The notes under the pieces: model-generated
Seen by the model: only the letters and a program-made list of their open reading frames with translations
Told to the model about the DNA's origin: nothing
Database searches by the model: none
Position numbers and translations under genes: made by a program
Shown here: positions 9,589 through 17,827 of the stretch, piece after piece
Position numbering within the stretch: the stretch's first letter is position 1
Layout of the letters: each line of letters begins with the position of its first letter
Origin: Metamycoplasma auris
Lineage (GTDB): Bacteria > Bacillota_I > Bacilli_A > Mycoplasmatales > Metamycoplasmataceae
Length of the DNA: 27,513 nt
Direction of reading: 5' to 3'
Assembly: GCF_003253435.1 (NCBI RefSeq)
Contig: NZ_QKUB01000008.1
Span: 1 to 27,513 of the forward strand

Positions 9589-11540
9589 TTTCCTACACTC
9601 ACAATTGCTTGTCTTAAATTATCGACGAATACTTCAATTTTTTCATCACTTTCAGCTGCAGCACTACTAAAGTGACCACCTCCGTTAACTGATTCAGCAA
9701 TGATTTGAACATTCGTATTAATCCCTCTTGCTGACATCTTATATTTTTTTTGACCAACTAAACCACCGATTACAAATGCCGCCTTTCTTCCATTAACTCT
9801 TAGTATTTCTTCTGCTGCAATTGAAATTACATCAGGTGAAACTCTTATATCTTTATAAGCTAAAAAGTATCCTGGTTTTACTTCTTCCAAATTTTCTAAC
9901 AACTCAAAAACCTGACTAAATACTTCTTCATTTATTTTTAAATTATTAACAGAAATTGATATTTTAGCACCTCATTTTTCTAGCAAAGCAGCTGCTGAAA
10001 ATGTTTTTGATGAAGTTTGTTTTTGGAAATTATTTGTATCAAGATAAATTCCATCTAGTAAACGTTGTGCTGTTTCATTATCTATTTTATCATTGTTATT
10101 TGTAATTGCAATAATCTCAGTCACAATTTCAGAAGCTGATGAGGCAAGAGAATCAATATATAAATTTTCTTTGTAAATAAAGTCAGGATTTGTTCCTAGT
10201 CGATGGTGATCAATGATAATAATATTTTCTTTTTCAATATTCTTAAATGCATTTTTATTTTCAATTCTATTTTCAGCTGATGTATCACAAATCACAACAA
10301 GAGTTTGACTATCATTCATTGCTGTTGCCTCAGAAGGACTTATAAATGCTTGTTTTTCAATCGGACTTAGTAAATTGAATGATTTCTGTGTTGTTTCATC
10401 AAAAGTTTTGTTCTGAATAAATGCATTTTTTCCAAATTCTTTTGCTAATTTATAAATTGCCCATGATGAACCTAGAGCATCTAAATCAGCATTCTTATGA
10501 CCATAGACAATTACTTTTGTAATATTTTTTGATTTTAATTTATTAATTAAGATTTTTGCTATGTATGAAACATTAGTTCTTGACATATCAATATCAATTT
10601 CTGAAATTGAACCATAGAATCGTGGGTTTTCATTCTTTGTTAAAACTGTAATCTGGTCACCACCACGAGTTTTTGATTGTAATATTGCTTCCTTAGCTAA
10701 TTCATCAAGAACACTGAATTTATAAATTCCATAAGAAAAACCACCAGAAAGTGTAATTGAAATTTTCTTACTTAAATTTTTAACATTTAAATCTCTAAAG
10801 ACTTCAAATCCATCCTTTTCAAATTGATCCAAAGTTTCTTTATTTGTAATGATAAAAAATTGACCATTTTCATATTGATGATAAACAATATTATATTTCT
10901 TCGAAATTTCATCAAAAAGCAAAGCTAGGTTACTATAAATCTTATACAAATCCTCTTGCGGTAAGGAAACTTGGTATAAGTTAATATTATCAATATGAAG
11001 CTCACCTAAAACTATTGATTGTTTCTTGTAATCACTCAATAGGTTTGATTGAAAAGTTATGTCTTTAACAATTACAATATTTTTTTCAAAATTTACATGA
11101 ATTGAATATTCATAGTTATCTTTATTAAAAGAAAAATCATAATTTGAGTCATTTCAATCTTTGACTTTAAAAACCTCATTAATGTTTTTGCCAATAATTG
11201 CATCACCAAAACGATTTAAAATAAAATTAGTTGATCAAATAATTTCTCCGCTATTTAAAAAAATCAATATTCCAGTTCCAGATTCACTAATTTCGTTTTG
11301 GATATATTGACTCAATGTACGATTAATGAATAATGACTCCTTCAAAAATTTTTTAATGATAAATCCGCTATAAATTCCTAATCCTAAAATTAGAAATGAA
11401 TATATGATAATGATTGGTGTTCTTCATTTAAGTGGAAGCACAAAAATACCTGCAAAAAATATTATTGTAGGAATAATAAAAAACGCTAATATTTTGATAA
11501 TAAAGATCGTTAATCTCTTTTTATCTTCTTTTGTTTTCAT
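9579..11540 (-). CDS. gdpP: Membrane c-di-AMP phosphodiesterase GdpP (DHH/DHHA1)
   Basis: A 653-residue protein, close to Bacillus GdpP (YybT, 659), which hydrolyses the second messenger c-di-AMP and so tunes potassium and osmotic homeostasis. In order: two transmembrane helices (about 10-55), a PAS-like region with ESGTGILIF (about 75-155), a degenerate GGDEF domain containing SGGFSYGI, the DHH domain and a DHHA1 domain with GGGHFSSAAA. Metal-binding motifs are intact: GHKNADLDALG (His348, Asp352, Asp354), CDTS (Asp419) and DHH (444-446). Active phosphodiesterase is therefore expected; I did not see a cyclase in this window. The frame uses TGA for Trp and ends with TAA at 9581-9579, overlapping rplI. 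A -10 box lies only 7 nt before the ATG. Confidence 0.93.
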
Positions 11541-11547
11541 AGATTAA

Positions 11548-11553
11548 ATTATA
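11548..11553 (-). promoter_or_regulatory. -10 element of the gdpP operon, placed for a leaderless mRNA
   Basis: TATAATTTA reads into the gdpP start: only 7 nt separate the TATAAT hexamer from the ATG at 11540. Transcription would begin at or within a base or two of the start codon, leaving no room for a ribosome binding site. No good -35 hexamer is seen; the upstream DNA is the T-tail of the previous terminator. Confidence 0.6.
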
Positions 11554-11564
11554 CAAAAAATACA

Positions 11565-11599
11565 TCAAAAAAAGGAATAGTGCAACCCACAAATTCCTT
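11565..11599 (-). terminator. Rho-independent terminator after engB
   Basis: In minus-strand sense AAGGAAT pairs with ATTCCTT, with an inner GTG/CAC stem, followed by seven T. It lies about 80 nt downstream of the engB stop and directly upstream of the gdpP promoter, separating the tsa-engB operon from gdpP. Confidence 0.8.
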
Positions 11600-11676
11600 A
11601 ATTACAACTAATTAAATAATGATTATAAAAAACTATTTGTAAGATTGTTATCTGTTAATTAAATGTCTAAACAAAT

Positions 11677-12228
11677 TTATAAATTATAGTGTTCAATAAT
11701 GTCGATTAATCCAATTTGTTTTGATGAAGAAACTAAGAAAATATTAATTTCTTTTTTAAATGTAAGCGCTTGTTTTTTTACTAAATGGCGCTGTGATTGG
11801 TTTGCTTTATCTAATTTTGTAATAATAATATCAAATGGAATTGAAAGAGATTCTATATACTCAATAATTTCAAGATCAATTGAACTAAAACCAACTTTCG
11901 CATCAATAAGAAAGCAAACTAATTTTTTACTTTTTGAATTACGAAAATAGAAATCGATGATGCCAGCAATTTTTTGTTGTTCTTTTTTTGACATCTTAGC
12001 ATACCCATAACCAGGTAAATCTACAATCGTTTTTTTATTTGTACTCTCAAAATAATTAATTAATCTCGTACGACCCGGTGTTGATGAGGTCTTAGCAATT
12101 TTATTTTTAGCTAAAGCATTAATTAATGAAGATTTTCCGACATTGGAACGACCTCAAAATATAATTTCTTCTTTATTATCTAGCAATCAATTTTCTTGTG
12201 AAGTTGAACTTTTGATAAATTTTCACAT
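11677..12228 (-). CDS. engB: Ribosome biogenesis GTPase EngB (YsxC/YihA)
   Basis: A 183-residue TRAFAC GTPase needed for late 50S subunit assembly. The G1 motif is GRSNVGKSSL, G2 lies in SSTPGRTR, G3 is VDLPGYGYAK, G4 is TKLDK and G5 is the SSS segment in FLVSSSKQ. Size fits the family (about 190-200). The protein starts MWKF, so its second codon is TGA read as Trp. AAGGAAA precedes the ATG at 12228, and only one base separates it from the tsaD stop. It ends the tsaE/B-tsaD-engB operon at the terminator 11565-11599. This linkage differs from Bacillus, where the gene (ysxC) follows lonA. Confidence 0.95.
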
Positions 12229-12229
12229 T

Positions 12230-13174
12230 TTATTTCCTTACCTTTTCGTATGCTAATCTTGCAATCATCATTGCATTATCAGTTGTATATTGCATCTCAG
12301 GCAAATAAACATTTTTATGCAATCCTAAAAACATATTTCTAATTCCAACATTTGCACTAACTCCACCAGCTAAAACTATTAAACTAGGATTAAATTTATT
12401 AATTGCTTTCTTTAAAGTATTTTGTAAATATAAAATTACTGTATTTTGAAATTCCGTTGCAATCTTATTGACATTTATTTCTTGATTTTTTTGTCTTAAA
12501 TTATTTACTAAATTTATTACAGCTGTCTTAATTCCACTAAATGAAAAATCGAATTCATTTTCAGTCTTTGGGATTGAAAAATGAGATGTATATAAATCTC
12601 TATTTTCTTGTCAAATTTTATCAATTACAGGTCCACCTGGAAACCCTAAATTTAATTTTCTTGCAATCTTATCATATACTTCACCGACTGCATCATCTAA
12701 TGTTTCACCAATGATTTCAAACTCATCTTTCTTAGAATAATGCATTAATTGAGAATGACCGCCTGAAATTAACAAACAAAGTACTGGAAATTCTAATTCC
12801 TTTTTTATAAATGCTGAATAAAAATGACCTTCTAAATGATTTAAGCCTAGGATTGGTTTTTTGTATATTTGTGCCATACTTTGCGCAATCACATATCCAA
12901 CTTGCAAAGAACCAACAAGACCTGGTTCTTTGGTATATGCAATATAATCAATTTCTTTAAAAATTTCTTTATTATCAATCTTTAAATTCTTTAATTCTTC
13001 AATCAGTAGAAGAATATTTTTAACATGCATTCTTGATGCTAATTCCGGTATTGTTCCGCCATATTTTTTATGAATCTCAGTCTGTGTAATTGTTTTCATT
13101 CAAAGTGGATTGTTATTTTCTAAGATAGCAAATGAAGTATCATCATGAGAGGATTCAATTGCGAAAATTTTCAT
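12230..13174 (-). CDS. tsaD: tRNA t6A37 threonylcarbamoyltransferase subunit TsaD
   Basis: TsaD transfers the threonylcarbamoyl group from TC-AMP to A37 of ANN-decoding tRNAs, working with TsaB and TsaE. The 314-residue protein has the ASKHA fold: ESSHDDTS at the N terminus, the metal-binding HLEGH (His113 and His117), LISGGHSQL, and the C-terminal LAGGVSANVGIR followed by YTTDNAMMIA. Length is slightly shorter than in most bacteria (330-345), as often in mycoplasmas. The start ATG at 13174 shares one base with the stop of the upstream gene (TAATG), and a strong AGGAGG lies at 13186-13181, so this start is well supported. It is encoded directly after the fused tsaE/tsaB gene; rimI, which sits between tsaB and tsaD in Bacillus, is absent here. 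Confidence 0.96.
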
Positions 13175-14133
13175 TATAGTCCTCCTATTTGCGGATCAGA
13201 TGCATAAATTAATTCTTCATCCAAAACATTATTACATTGACTAAATAAACTTAAATATTGTGATGGGTTTTTTATAAACAATTGATAATCAAACTTATCA
13301 ATTTTTTCAATTTCATCACTTAAATTGATTGATATTTCATTATTTTCCTTAGTTACCATATAAGTTTTATATTTGTTTGCTTTAATATAAATAATATTTC
13401 GATTTAATTGACTAAAAAATAACTCATATGTTGGAGATAGCATAATTTTTAAATCGTTATTCAAAAGCGGTTTATGGAGTAAAAAATTTGTCGCAGCAAA
13501 AGAGAAACCTAATCTTGAACCAGTAAAACTTCCTGGTCCCTTTGTTGTATAAATACAATCAAAATATTCAATAGATAAATTATTTCTTGCTAATAAATCA
13601 TTAACTTTTTCAAAAAATAGATCAGTTTTTTTAACTAGTTTTTCTTCTAATATGTAATCAATTACTTGATTGTTTTCAATGACTGCAAGAAATAAATCTT
13701 CAAGTGATGTTTCAACAAAAAGACTTTTAGTAATCGTATTATTTGTAATTTCAAAAACATGATAGACTTCATCATCAACTAATTCAAGTGTTACATTAAT
13801 AGAAACATAATTTTTGAAATTATGACTTATATTTTTTGATCATTCAATAACAACTAACTTATTTTCAAAATATTCTTCATAAGCAAATAAATTACCCCTT
13901 AATTTATATGCATCAATATGAACTAGATTATCATAACAAATCATTGTATTAAAGGTTGGTGAAACAACAATTTTCTTTTCGCCAAGTTTTCTTGCAATTG
14001 CTGAAGTTAATGTAGTTTTGCCAGCCCCAAGTTCTCCATCAAGTAAAATTGCCTCAAGACTCTTAAGTGAAACTAAATAATTAACTAAGCTATCTAGTGA
14101 TTCATTTTCTTTAAAATAAAATTTATTTTTCAT
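13174..14133 (-). CDS. tsaE/tsaB: Fused TsaE-TsaB protein of the t6A37 pathway
   Basis: One continuous 319-codon frame encodes two proteins that are normally separate. Residues 1 to about 130 are the TsaE ATPase: Walker A DGELGAGKTT (32-41), SPTF, HIDAYKLRG and VVIEW, where Trp is TGA. Residues from about 137 are the TsaB non-catalytic ASKHA subunit: SLFVETSLEDLFLAVI at its start, then TKGPGSFTGSRLGFSFA, the family signature. TsaE activates the TsaB-TsaD complex through ATP hydrolysis. I read every codon of the junction (13860-13640) and found no TAA or TAG and no ATG, GTG or TTG near the expected TsaB start; only an ATT at 13734-13732 is possible as an unusual start, without a ribosome binding site. 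Sizes of both halves are close to the separate proteins. The start at 14133 has AAGAAGTGAT upstream. A sequencing error that removed a stop remains possible. Confidence 0.85.
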
Positions 14134-14189
14134 AATATCACTTCTTATTTGAATAATATAATTTCAATCTTTTATTGCTTATTTAAATA

Positions 14190-14241
14190 AAAATAAAAAG
14201 AAGAAATTTAGAATTTAAATATCAATTCTTCTTTTTATTTT
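14190..14241 (-). terminator. Terminator hairpin after the coiled-coil lipoprotein gene
   Basis: A 16-bp AT-rich stem pairs 14190-14205 with 14226-14241 around a 20-nt loop. The minus-strand transcript runs into T-rich sequence inside and after the second arm. It begins 4 nt after the lipoprotein stop. Confidence 0.65.
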
Positions 14242-14244
14242 CTA

Positions 14245-15039
14245 TTAAGATTTTTTGGTTTCAAGGTCTTTTAATATTTTATTTAAATCAAAGATTGCTT
14301 TGTCAATTTTTTCAGGTTTAGATTTTTCAATATCAGTTGAAACCTTTGTAGATTCATCTAGTTGTTTTTGCAAGTCGTCCTTAATCTTATTAAATTCTTC
14401 TTGACTTAGTTTTGTCTTATAATCATCAAATTTAAGAGCTTCTAATTTCTTTTTTGTTTCTTCAACTAATTTAGGTAAAAATTTCTTATCCAATTCAACT
14501 TTTTTATTTTTAAATTCATTAAAAATCTTTTCTAGTTCAGCAGTGTATCCTTTAGTTTTCTCAGCACTATACTCAATTGATTTGATTGCTTGATGCTTAG
14601 TTTCTTCTTCTTGATATTTTTTTACAAGTTCAGCCTTTAATTTATTATATTCTTCGCCTAAATCAGTTAGCTTTTCATGTGAGAATTCTTTTAATTTATC
14701 AATCTCTTTCTCAACTAATTTTTTGTTATTTGCATGTTCTTCTTTTTTTGCTTCATTTTTTTCTTTAGCTTCAGAAGTAACTTTTTTTAGTTGATCTATC
14801 ATTGGATTAAACTCTTTATTTGAAGCTTTGGGATCATTTAAAACTTGAGTTGCTTTTGTTACTAACTCATTTAAATCTTTTTTAAATTCATCAAATTCAA
14901 GGGATACTAGAGTTTCTTTACTTATTTTAATTTGATTTTCTAAGGCTGGTTTTTTATTTGAACATGAAATTGCACTAATGGGTAAAAGAATTGTCGATAA
15001 GCCACCTAAACTAAGTAAAATTTTTGCTGATTTTTTCAT
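14245..15039 (-). CDS. Coiled-coil surface lipoprotein with three degenerate repeats
   Basis: A 264-residue predicted lipoprotein. The signal peptide MKKSAKILLSLGG... ends in the lipobox AISC, so Cys26 would be lipidated and the mature protein displayed on the cell surface. The rest is almost entirely Lys/Glu-rich helix with no further membrane segment. Three weakly similar modules of about 60-75 residues can be seen, starting near residues 45 (SLEFDEFKKDL), 115 (KLKEFSHEKLTDLGEEYNKL) and 200 (ALKFDDYKTKL); each continues into a Lys/Glu heptad-like stretch. No enzyme motif is present. The organisation recalls modular adhesins such as Vaa of M. hominis, but I cannot show homology. It stands alone between its own promoter and terminator, with AGAGGT 8 nt before the ATG. 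Confidence 0.8.
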   Translation of the reverse strand: MKKSAKILLSLGGLSTILLPISAISCSNKKPALENQIKISKETLVSLEFDEFKKDLNELVTKATQVLNDPKASNKEFNPMIDQLKKVTSEAKEKNEAKKEEHANNKKLVEKEIDKLKEFSHEKLTDLGEEYNKLKAELVKKYQEEETKHQAIKSIEYSAEKTKGYTAELEKIFNEFKNKKVELDKKFLPKLVEETKKKLEALKFDDYKTKLSQEEFNKIKDDLQKQLDESTKVSTDIEKSKPEKIDKAIFDLNKILKDLETKKS

Positions 15040-15090
15040 AATTTAAACCTCTTTTTAAATCTTAATCTTCAATAAAATGAATAATCCATA

Positions 15091-15096
15091 ATTATA
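15091..15096 (-). promoter_or_regulatory. -10 element of the coiled-coil lipoprotein gene
   Basis: A TATAAT lies 51 nt before the lipoprotein ATG. The predicted leader of about 45 nt includes the AGAGGT ribosome binding site. A -35-like TTAGGA at 17-nt spacing is only a weak match. Confidence 0.5.
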
Positions 15097-15166
15097 CAAT
15101 AATTATGTTTAGATCCTAACTTTTGGAGTATATAAAATCTTGATTAATTTTATATAAAAAATATGC

Positions 15167-15739
15167 TTATCCGCATATTTCTAAATCACTATATGAAAAC
15201 TCTGTTGGAACCTTTCTTCCGAATTGTTCAATATTTACAAATGCTTTTTCTTCACGGTCATTATTCTTAATAATTTCACCAATTTCATCTTTGTAAATTC
15301 CATTTTTGATTCTTACAATTGTTCCTTCTTTGAATGCGGTTTCAATGTCTCCTGATTCAAATTTTTCAATCAAAAATCTTTCTTTTTCAATCATTTTTTC
15401 AAATGTACGTTTACTAATTGGAGTAGGTTTTGCTCCCTTCCCTGATGAACCGATTAATCCTGTTACATATTGCGTATTACGAACTAAATATCATGATTCA
15501 TCTGTCATAATCATATTAATAAAAATATAACCCTTATAAATGTTTACATAGGTAACTTTAAATTCTTCACCTTTTGTTTTCTTTTCAAGTTCCTTATTAG
15601 AAAGATGAGGCATTTTAAAAATTCTTATATCTTTAAAAAAATCATCCATTCCTTGCGAAGAAATTTTATTTCTTAAAGCTTCAATAACATTATCTTCTTT
15701 TCCAGATACAGTTGAAACCATATACCACTTAAAATCCAT
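15167..15739 (-). CDS. nusG: Transcription termination/antitermination factor NusG
   Basis: A 190-residue NusG, which binds the RNA polymerase clamp and affects pausing and coupling to ribosomes. The NGN domain begins WYMVSTVSGKEDNV and contains KGYIFINM and WYLVRNTQYVTGLIG (Trp by TGA). The C-terminal KOW domain starts at about residue 128 (FKEGTIVRIKNGIYKDEIGEI). The length matches that of mycoplasma NusG. It follows secE by about 35 nt in the conserved rpmG-secE-nusG order. Only a weak AT-only palindrome (15131-15154) follows the gene, so transcription may run on toward the lipoprotein gene. Confidence 0.96.
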
Positions 15740-15774
15740 ATTTTCTAACTATCTCCCAAATAAAAATCTAATAT

Positions 15775-16068
15775 CTAAATCTTAATTCCTACACTATTTC
15801 ATAAACTAGTAAATGCTAATGATACTAAAAAACAAAATAAAGCCATAATGATAAGAAAAGCAATTGTAATTCCAAATCATTTTCAACTTTTTGCATTACG
15901 AGGTCAAACAACTCTTTTAATTTCTTTAACTCAGTTTCTAAAAGTATAAAGTCTTGCTTCTTTTGCTATTTCTTTTTTTTGCATTCGCATTTTTTTCTTT
16001 AATCTTTTGTTATATTCTTTCTGAGTTTTAAGTTCTTCTTTACTTAATTTTTTATCTTCGTTTACCAT
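15775..16068 (-). CDS. secE: Preprotein translocase subunit SecE
   Basis: A 97-residue SecE, the small clamp subunit of the SecYEG channel. A highly charged N-terminal region of about 40 residues with alternating Lys and Glu precedes the conserved amphipathic segment WVKEIKRVVWPRNAKSWKW and a single transmembrane helix of about 25 residues near the C terminus. Five Trp residues are encoded by TGA (in WVKEI, VVWP, SWKW and SLWN), which hides the gene from standard-code translation. The ATG at 16068 shares one base with the rpmG stop (TAATG) and is preceded by AGAGGAAAAG inside rpmG. Cotranscribed with rpmG and nusG. Confidence 0.93.
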
Positions 16069-16214
16069 TACTTTTCCTCTTTGTGCAAAGTTTGAGCATT
16101 ACAAAATTTACAGAATTTTTTAATCTCTAAACGTTTTTCATTGCTTTTATTGATTGAATAATTCTTATGCAAGCAAGTTTGACAGGCTAATGAGACTTTT
16201 TTTTGCTTTTTCAT
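16068..16214 (-). CDS. rpmG: 50S ribosomal protein bL33
   Basis: A 48-residue zinc-ribbon bL33. It starts MKKQKKVSLACQTC and has two cysteine pairs, CQTC (11-14) and CKFC, that would bind zinc, with the family segments KNYSINKS and RLEIKKFC between them. Length is typical. The gene opens the rpmG-secE-nusG operon, with rpmG and secE overlapping by one base. There is no ribosome binding site before the ATG at 16214, and a -10 box ends 8 nt upstream, so the message may be leaderless. Confidence 0.93.
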   Translation of the reverse strand: MKKQKKVSLACQTCLHKNYSINKSNEKRLEIKKFCKFCNAQTLHKEEK

Positions 16215-16222
16215 AGTACTAA

Positions 16223-16228
16223 ATTATA
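16223..16228 (-). promoter_or_regulatory. -10 element of rpmG-secE-nusG, placed for a leaderless mRNA
   Basis: TATAATTTA lies immediately before rpmG; 8 nt separate TATAAT from the ATG. Transcription should begin at about the start codon. No -35 hexamer at 16-18 nt spacing resembles the consensus. Confidence 0.6.
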
Positions 16229-16415
16229 TAGTTTTTTTGACATTATCATAATAAATATAAACCTTAGAAAATTTAAATATATGTATCAAATTAATTTAGT
16301 TATTGATAAATAAGTTTTATATTTTATTAATTCAAGATCCTGCAATTTTATAAAGAAATTTTCTTTCTTAAATCCCTAGTAAAAATTCATAAGGGTTAAG
16401 AATGTTTTAATGTAA

Positions 16416-16421
16416 TATAAT
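16416..16421 (+). promoter_or_regulatory. -10 element upstream of thiI
   Basis: A TATAAT lies 75 nt before the thiI ATG. The predicted leader contains a small hairpin, TACG-CTTT-CGTA at 16433-16444, and then the ribosome binding site. The -35 region is poor. The preceding part of this intergenic stretch (16229-16415) shows no gene. Confidence 0.5.
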
Positions 16422-16483
16422 ATTTAACAAAATACGCTTTCGTAGATAAGAAATCTCAATTCAAACAAATAAAAAAGAAAAAT

Positions 16484-16490
16484 GAGGGGT
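16484..16490 (+). promoter_or_regulatory. Ribosome binding site that fixes the thiI start
   Basis: GAGGGGT lies 6 nt before the ATG at 16497. An upstream in-frame ATG at 16482 would overlap this site and adds only MRGYK, which is the site itself translated; the ATG at 16497 is therefore the likely start. Confidence 0.75.
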
Positions 16491-16496
16491 TATAAA

Positions 16497-17651
16497 ATGC
16501 AAGAAATGATTGAAAAAGAAATTCTAATTAGATATGGAGAATTAACACTTAAGGGAGAAAATAAAAAGGATTTTATCAAACAACTAAGAAAAAATCTTGA
16601 GTTATATATTAATAAAAATGAAATAAAAATGGAATACGATCGAGCATTTTGTAAGTATTCAGATTCAAATTTAGAATCTCTAAAATATATTTTTGGAATT
16701 TCATCTTATTCAGTTGTTTATAAGTCTTCAATCAATCTTGCAGACATTGAATTGGTAGTCAATCAAATTGCATCTGAAAATGAATTTGATACATTTGCAA
16801 TTAACGCTAGAAGACACAATAAGAATTACAAAATGACTTCAGCACAACTTAATATGCACTTTGGACATTATATCTTAAGTAATTTTAAAAACAAAAGCGT
16901 TAATTTAACAAATCCAAGTTTGATTTTTTATATTGAAATTCGTGATAAATTTAGTTATATTTTTACACAATATATCGAAGGTATGGGTGGAATGCCTACT
17001 TCTTCATCAGGAGAAACACTACATTTAATTAGTGGTGGAATTGATTCACCAGTTGCAGCAAATTTACTTCAAAAAAGAGGATTACATATTTCATTCCTTA
17101 ACTTCATAACACCTCCTCATACAGATAAAAAAACAACAGACAAAATCAACGATATCATTTCATTACTTACAAGATATCAAGGTAGCGCAACCTTATTTCA
17201 AGTTAACTATACAAAAATAATGAATTACATTGGATTAGTTTCCAACCAAAAATACAAAATCTGTCTAATGCGTCGTAGCTTCTATCGAATTGCCCAAAAG
17301 ATTGCGAATAAATACAATATTAAAGCAATCTCCAATGGTGAAAACCTTGCCCAAGTTGCATCACAAACGCTTGAATCTATATATACAATATCAGAAGTTT
17401 GCAATCTTCCAATCCTACGTCCTTTACTTAGTTTTGATAAAAATGAAACAATTGCAATTGCAAAGAGAATTAAAACAATGGATATTTCAATTCTTAAGGC
17501 TTGTGAGACATGTGAATTATTTGCTCCAAAATTTCCCATTACAAAACCTAATCGAGAAACAGCAAAAGCATTAGAAGATGAATTAGTTGACTTATTTAAA
17601 TTAGAAGATGAAATCATTGATAATATTGACATTATAAAATTTAATTTATAA
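16497..17651 (+). CDS. thiI: tRNA 4-thiouridine synthase ThiI
   Basis: ThiI forms s4U at position 8 of tRNAs by adenylating U8 and transferring sulfur from a cysteine desulfurase persulfide. The 384-residue protein has an N-terminal ferredoxin-like domain beginning ILIRYGELTLKG, a THUMP domain (about 60-165), and the PP-loop SGGIDSPVAANLL (from Ser179). CETCELF (Cys336 and Cys339) follows near the C terminus, where ThiI enzymes keep a catalytic cysteine. There is no C-terminal rhodanese domain, as in the Bacillus-type enzyme. It is a single-gene unit, with its own -10 box and a terminator just downstream. Only the tRNA function, not thiamine synthesis, is expected in a mycoplasma. Confidence 0.95.
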   Translation: MQEMIEKEILIRYGELTLKGENKKDFIKQLRKNLELYINKNEIKMEYDRAFCKYSDSNLESLKYIFGISSYSVVYKSSINLADIELVVNQIASENEFDTFAINARRHNKNYKMTSAQLNMHFGHYILSNFKNKSVNLTNPSLIFYIEIRDKFSYIFTQYIEGMGGMPTSSSGETLHLISGGIDSPVAANLLQKRGLHISFLNFITPPHTDKKTTDKINDIISLLTRYQGSATLFQVNYTKIMNYIGLVSNQKYKICLMRRSFYRIAQKIANKYNIKAISNGENLAQVASQTLESIYTISEVCNLPILRPLLSFDKNETIAIAKRIKTMDISILKACETCELFAPKFPITKPNRETAKALEDELVDLFKLEDEIIDNIDIIKFNL

Positions 17652-17654
17652 AAA

Positions 17655-17690
17655 ATACTTCTTAGAATAAAAAGCAAGAAGTGTTTTTTT
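17655..17690 (+). terminator. Rho-independent terminator after thiI
   Basis: TACTTCTT (17656-17663) pairs with AAGAAGTG (17676-17683) and is followed by seven T. It begins 5 nt after the thiI stop. Confidence 0.85.
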
Positions 17691-17812
17691 AATCTTTAAA
17701 ATTCTTTATTTTATTGCTGATTATTCAACGATATTTAAACATAAGATTGCTATCTTTAAATCCTAAATAATTACTTGGAATTCTAATTTATTTTAAATTA
17801 ATTCAAAATATA

Positions 17813-17818
17813 TATAAT
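17813..17818 (+). promoter_or_regulatory. -10 element of parE-parC, placed for a leaderless mRNA
   Basis: TATAATTTA precedes parE; 9 nt separate TATAAT from the first ATG (17828), and 15 nt from an alternative in-frame ATG (17834). Neither start has a ribosome binding site. No consensus -35 is visible. Confidence 0.6.
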
Positions 17819-17827
17819 TTAAAAAAT

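Noticed and set aside
15131..15154. Palindrome after nusG as a terminator
   Set aside because: The stem is purely A/T and lacks a T run on the minus strand, so support is too weak.
16237..16261. TTGACA on the plus strand followed by TATAAA, a possible extra promoter toward thiI
   Set aside because: The spacing is only 13 nt, and a separate TATAAT closer to thiI (16416-16421) is better placed.
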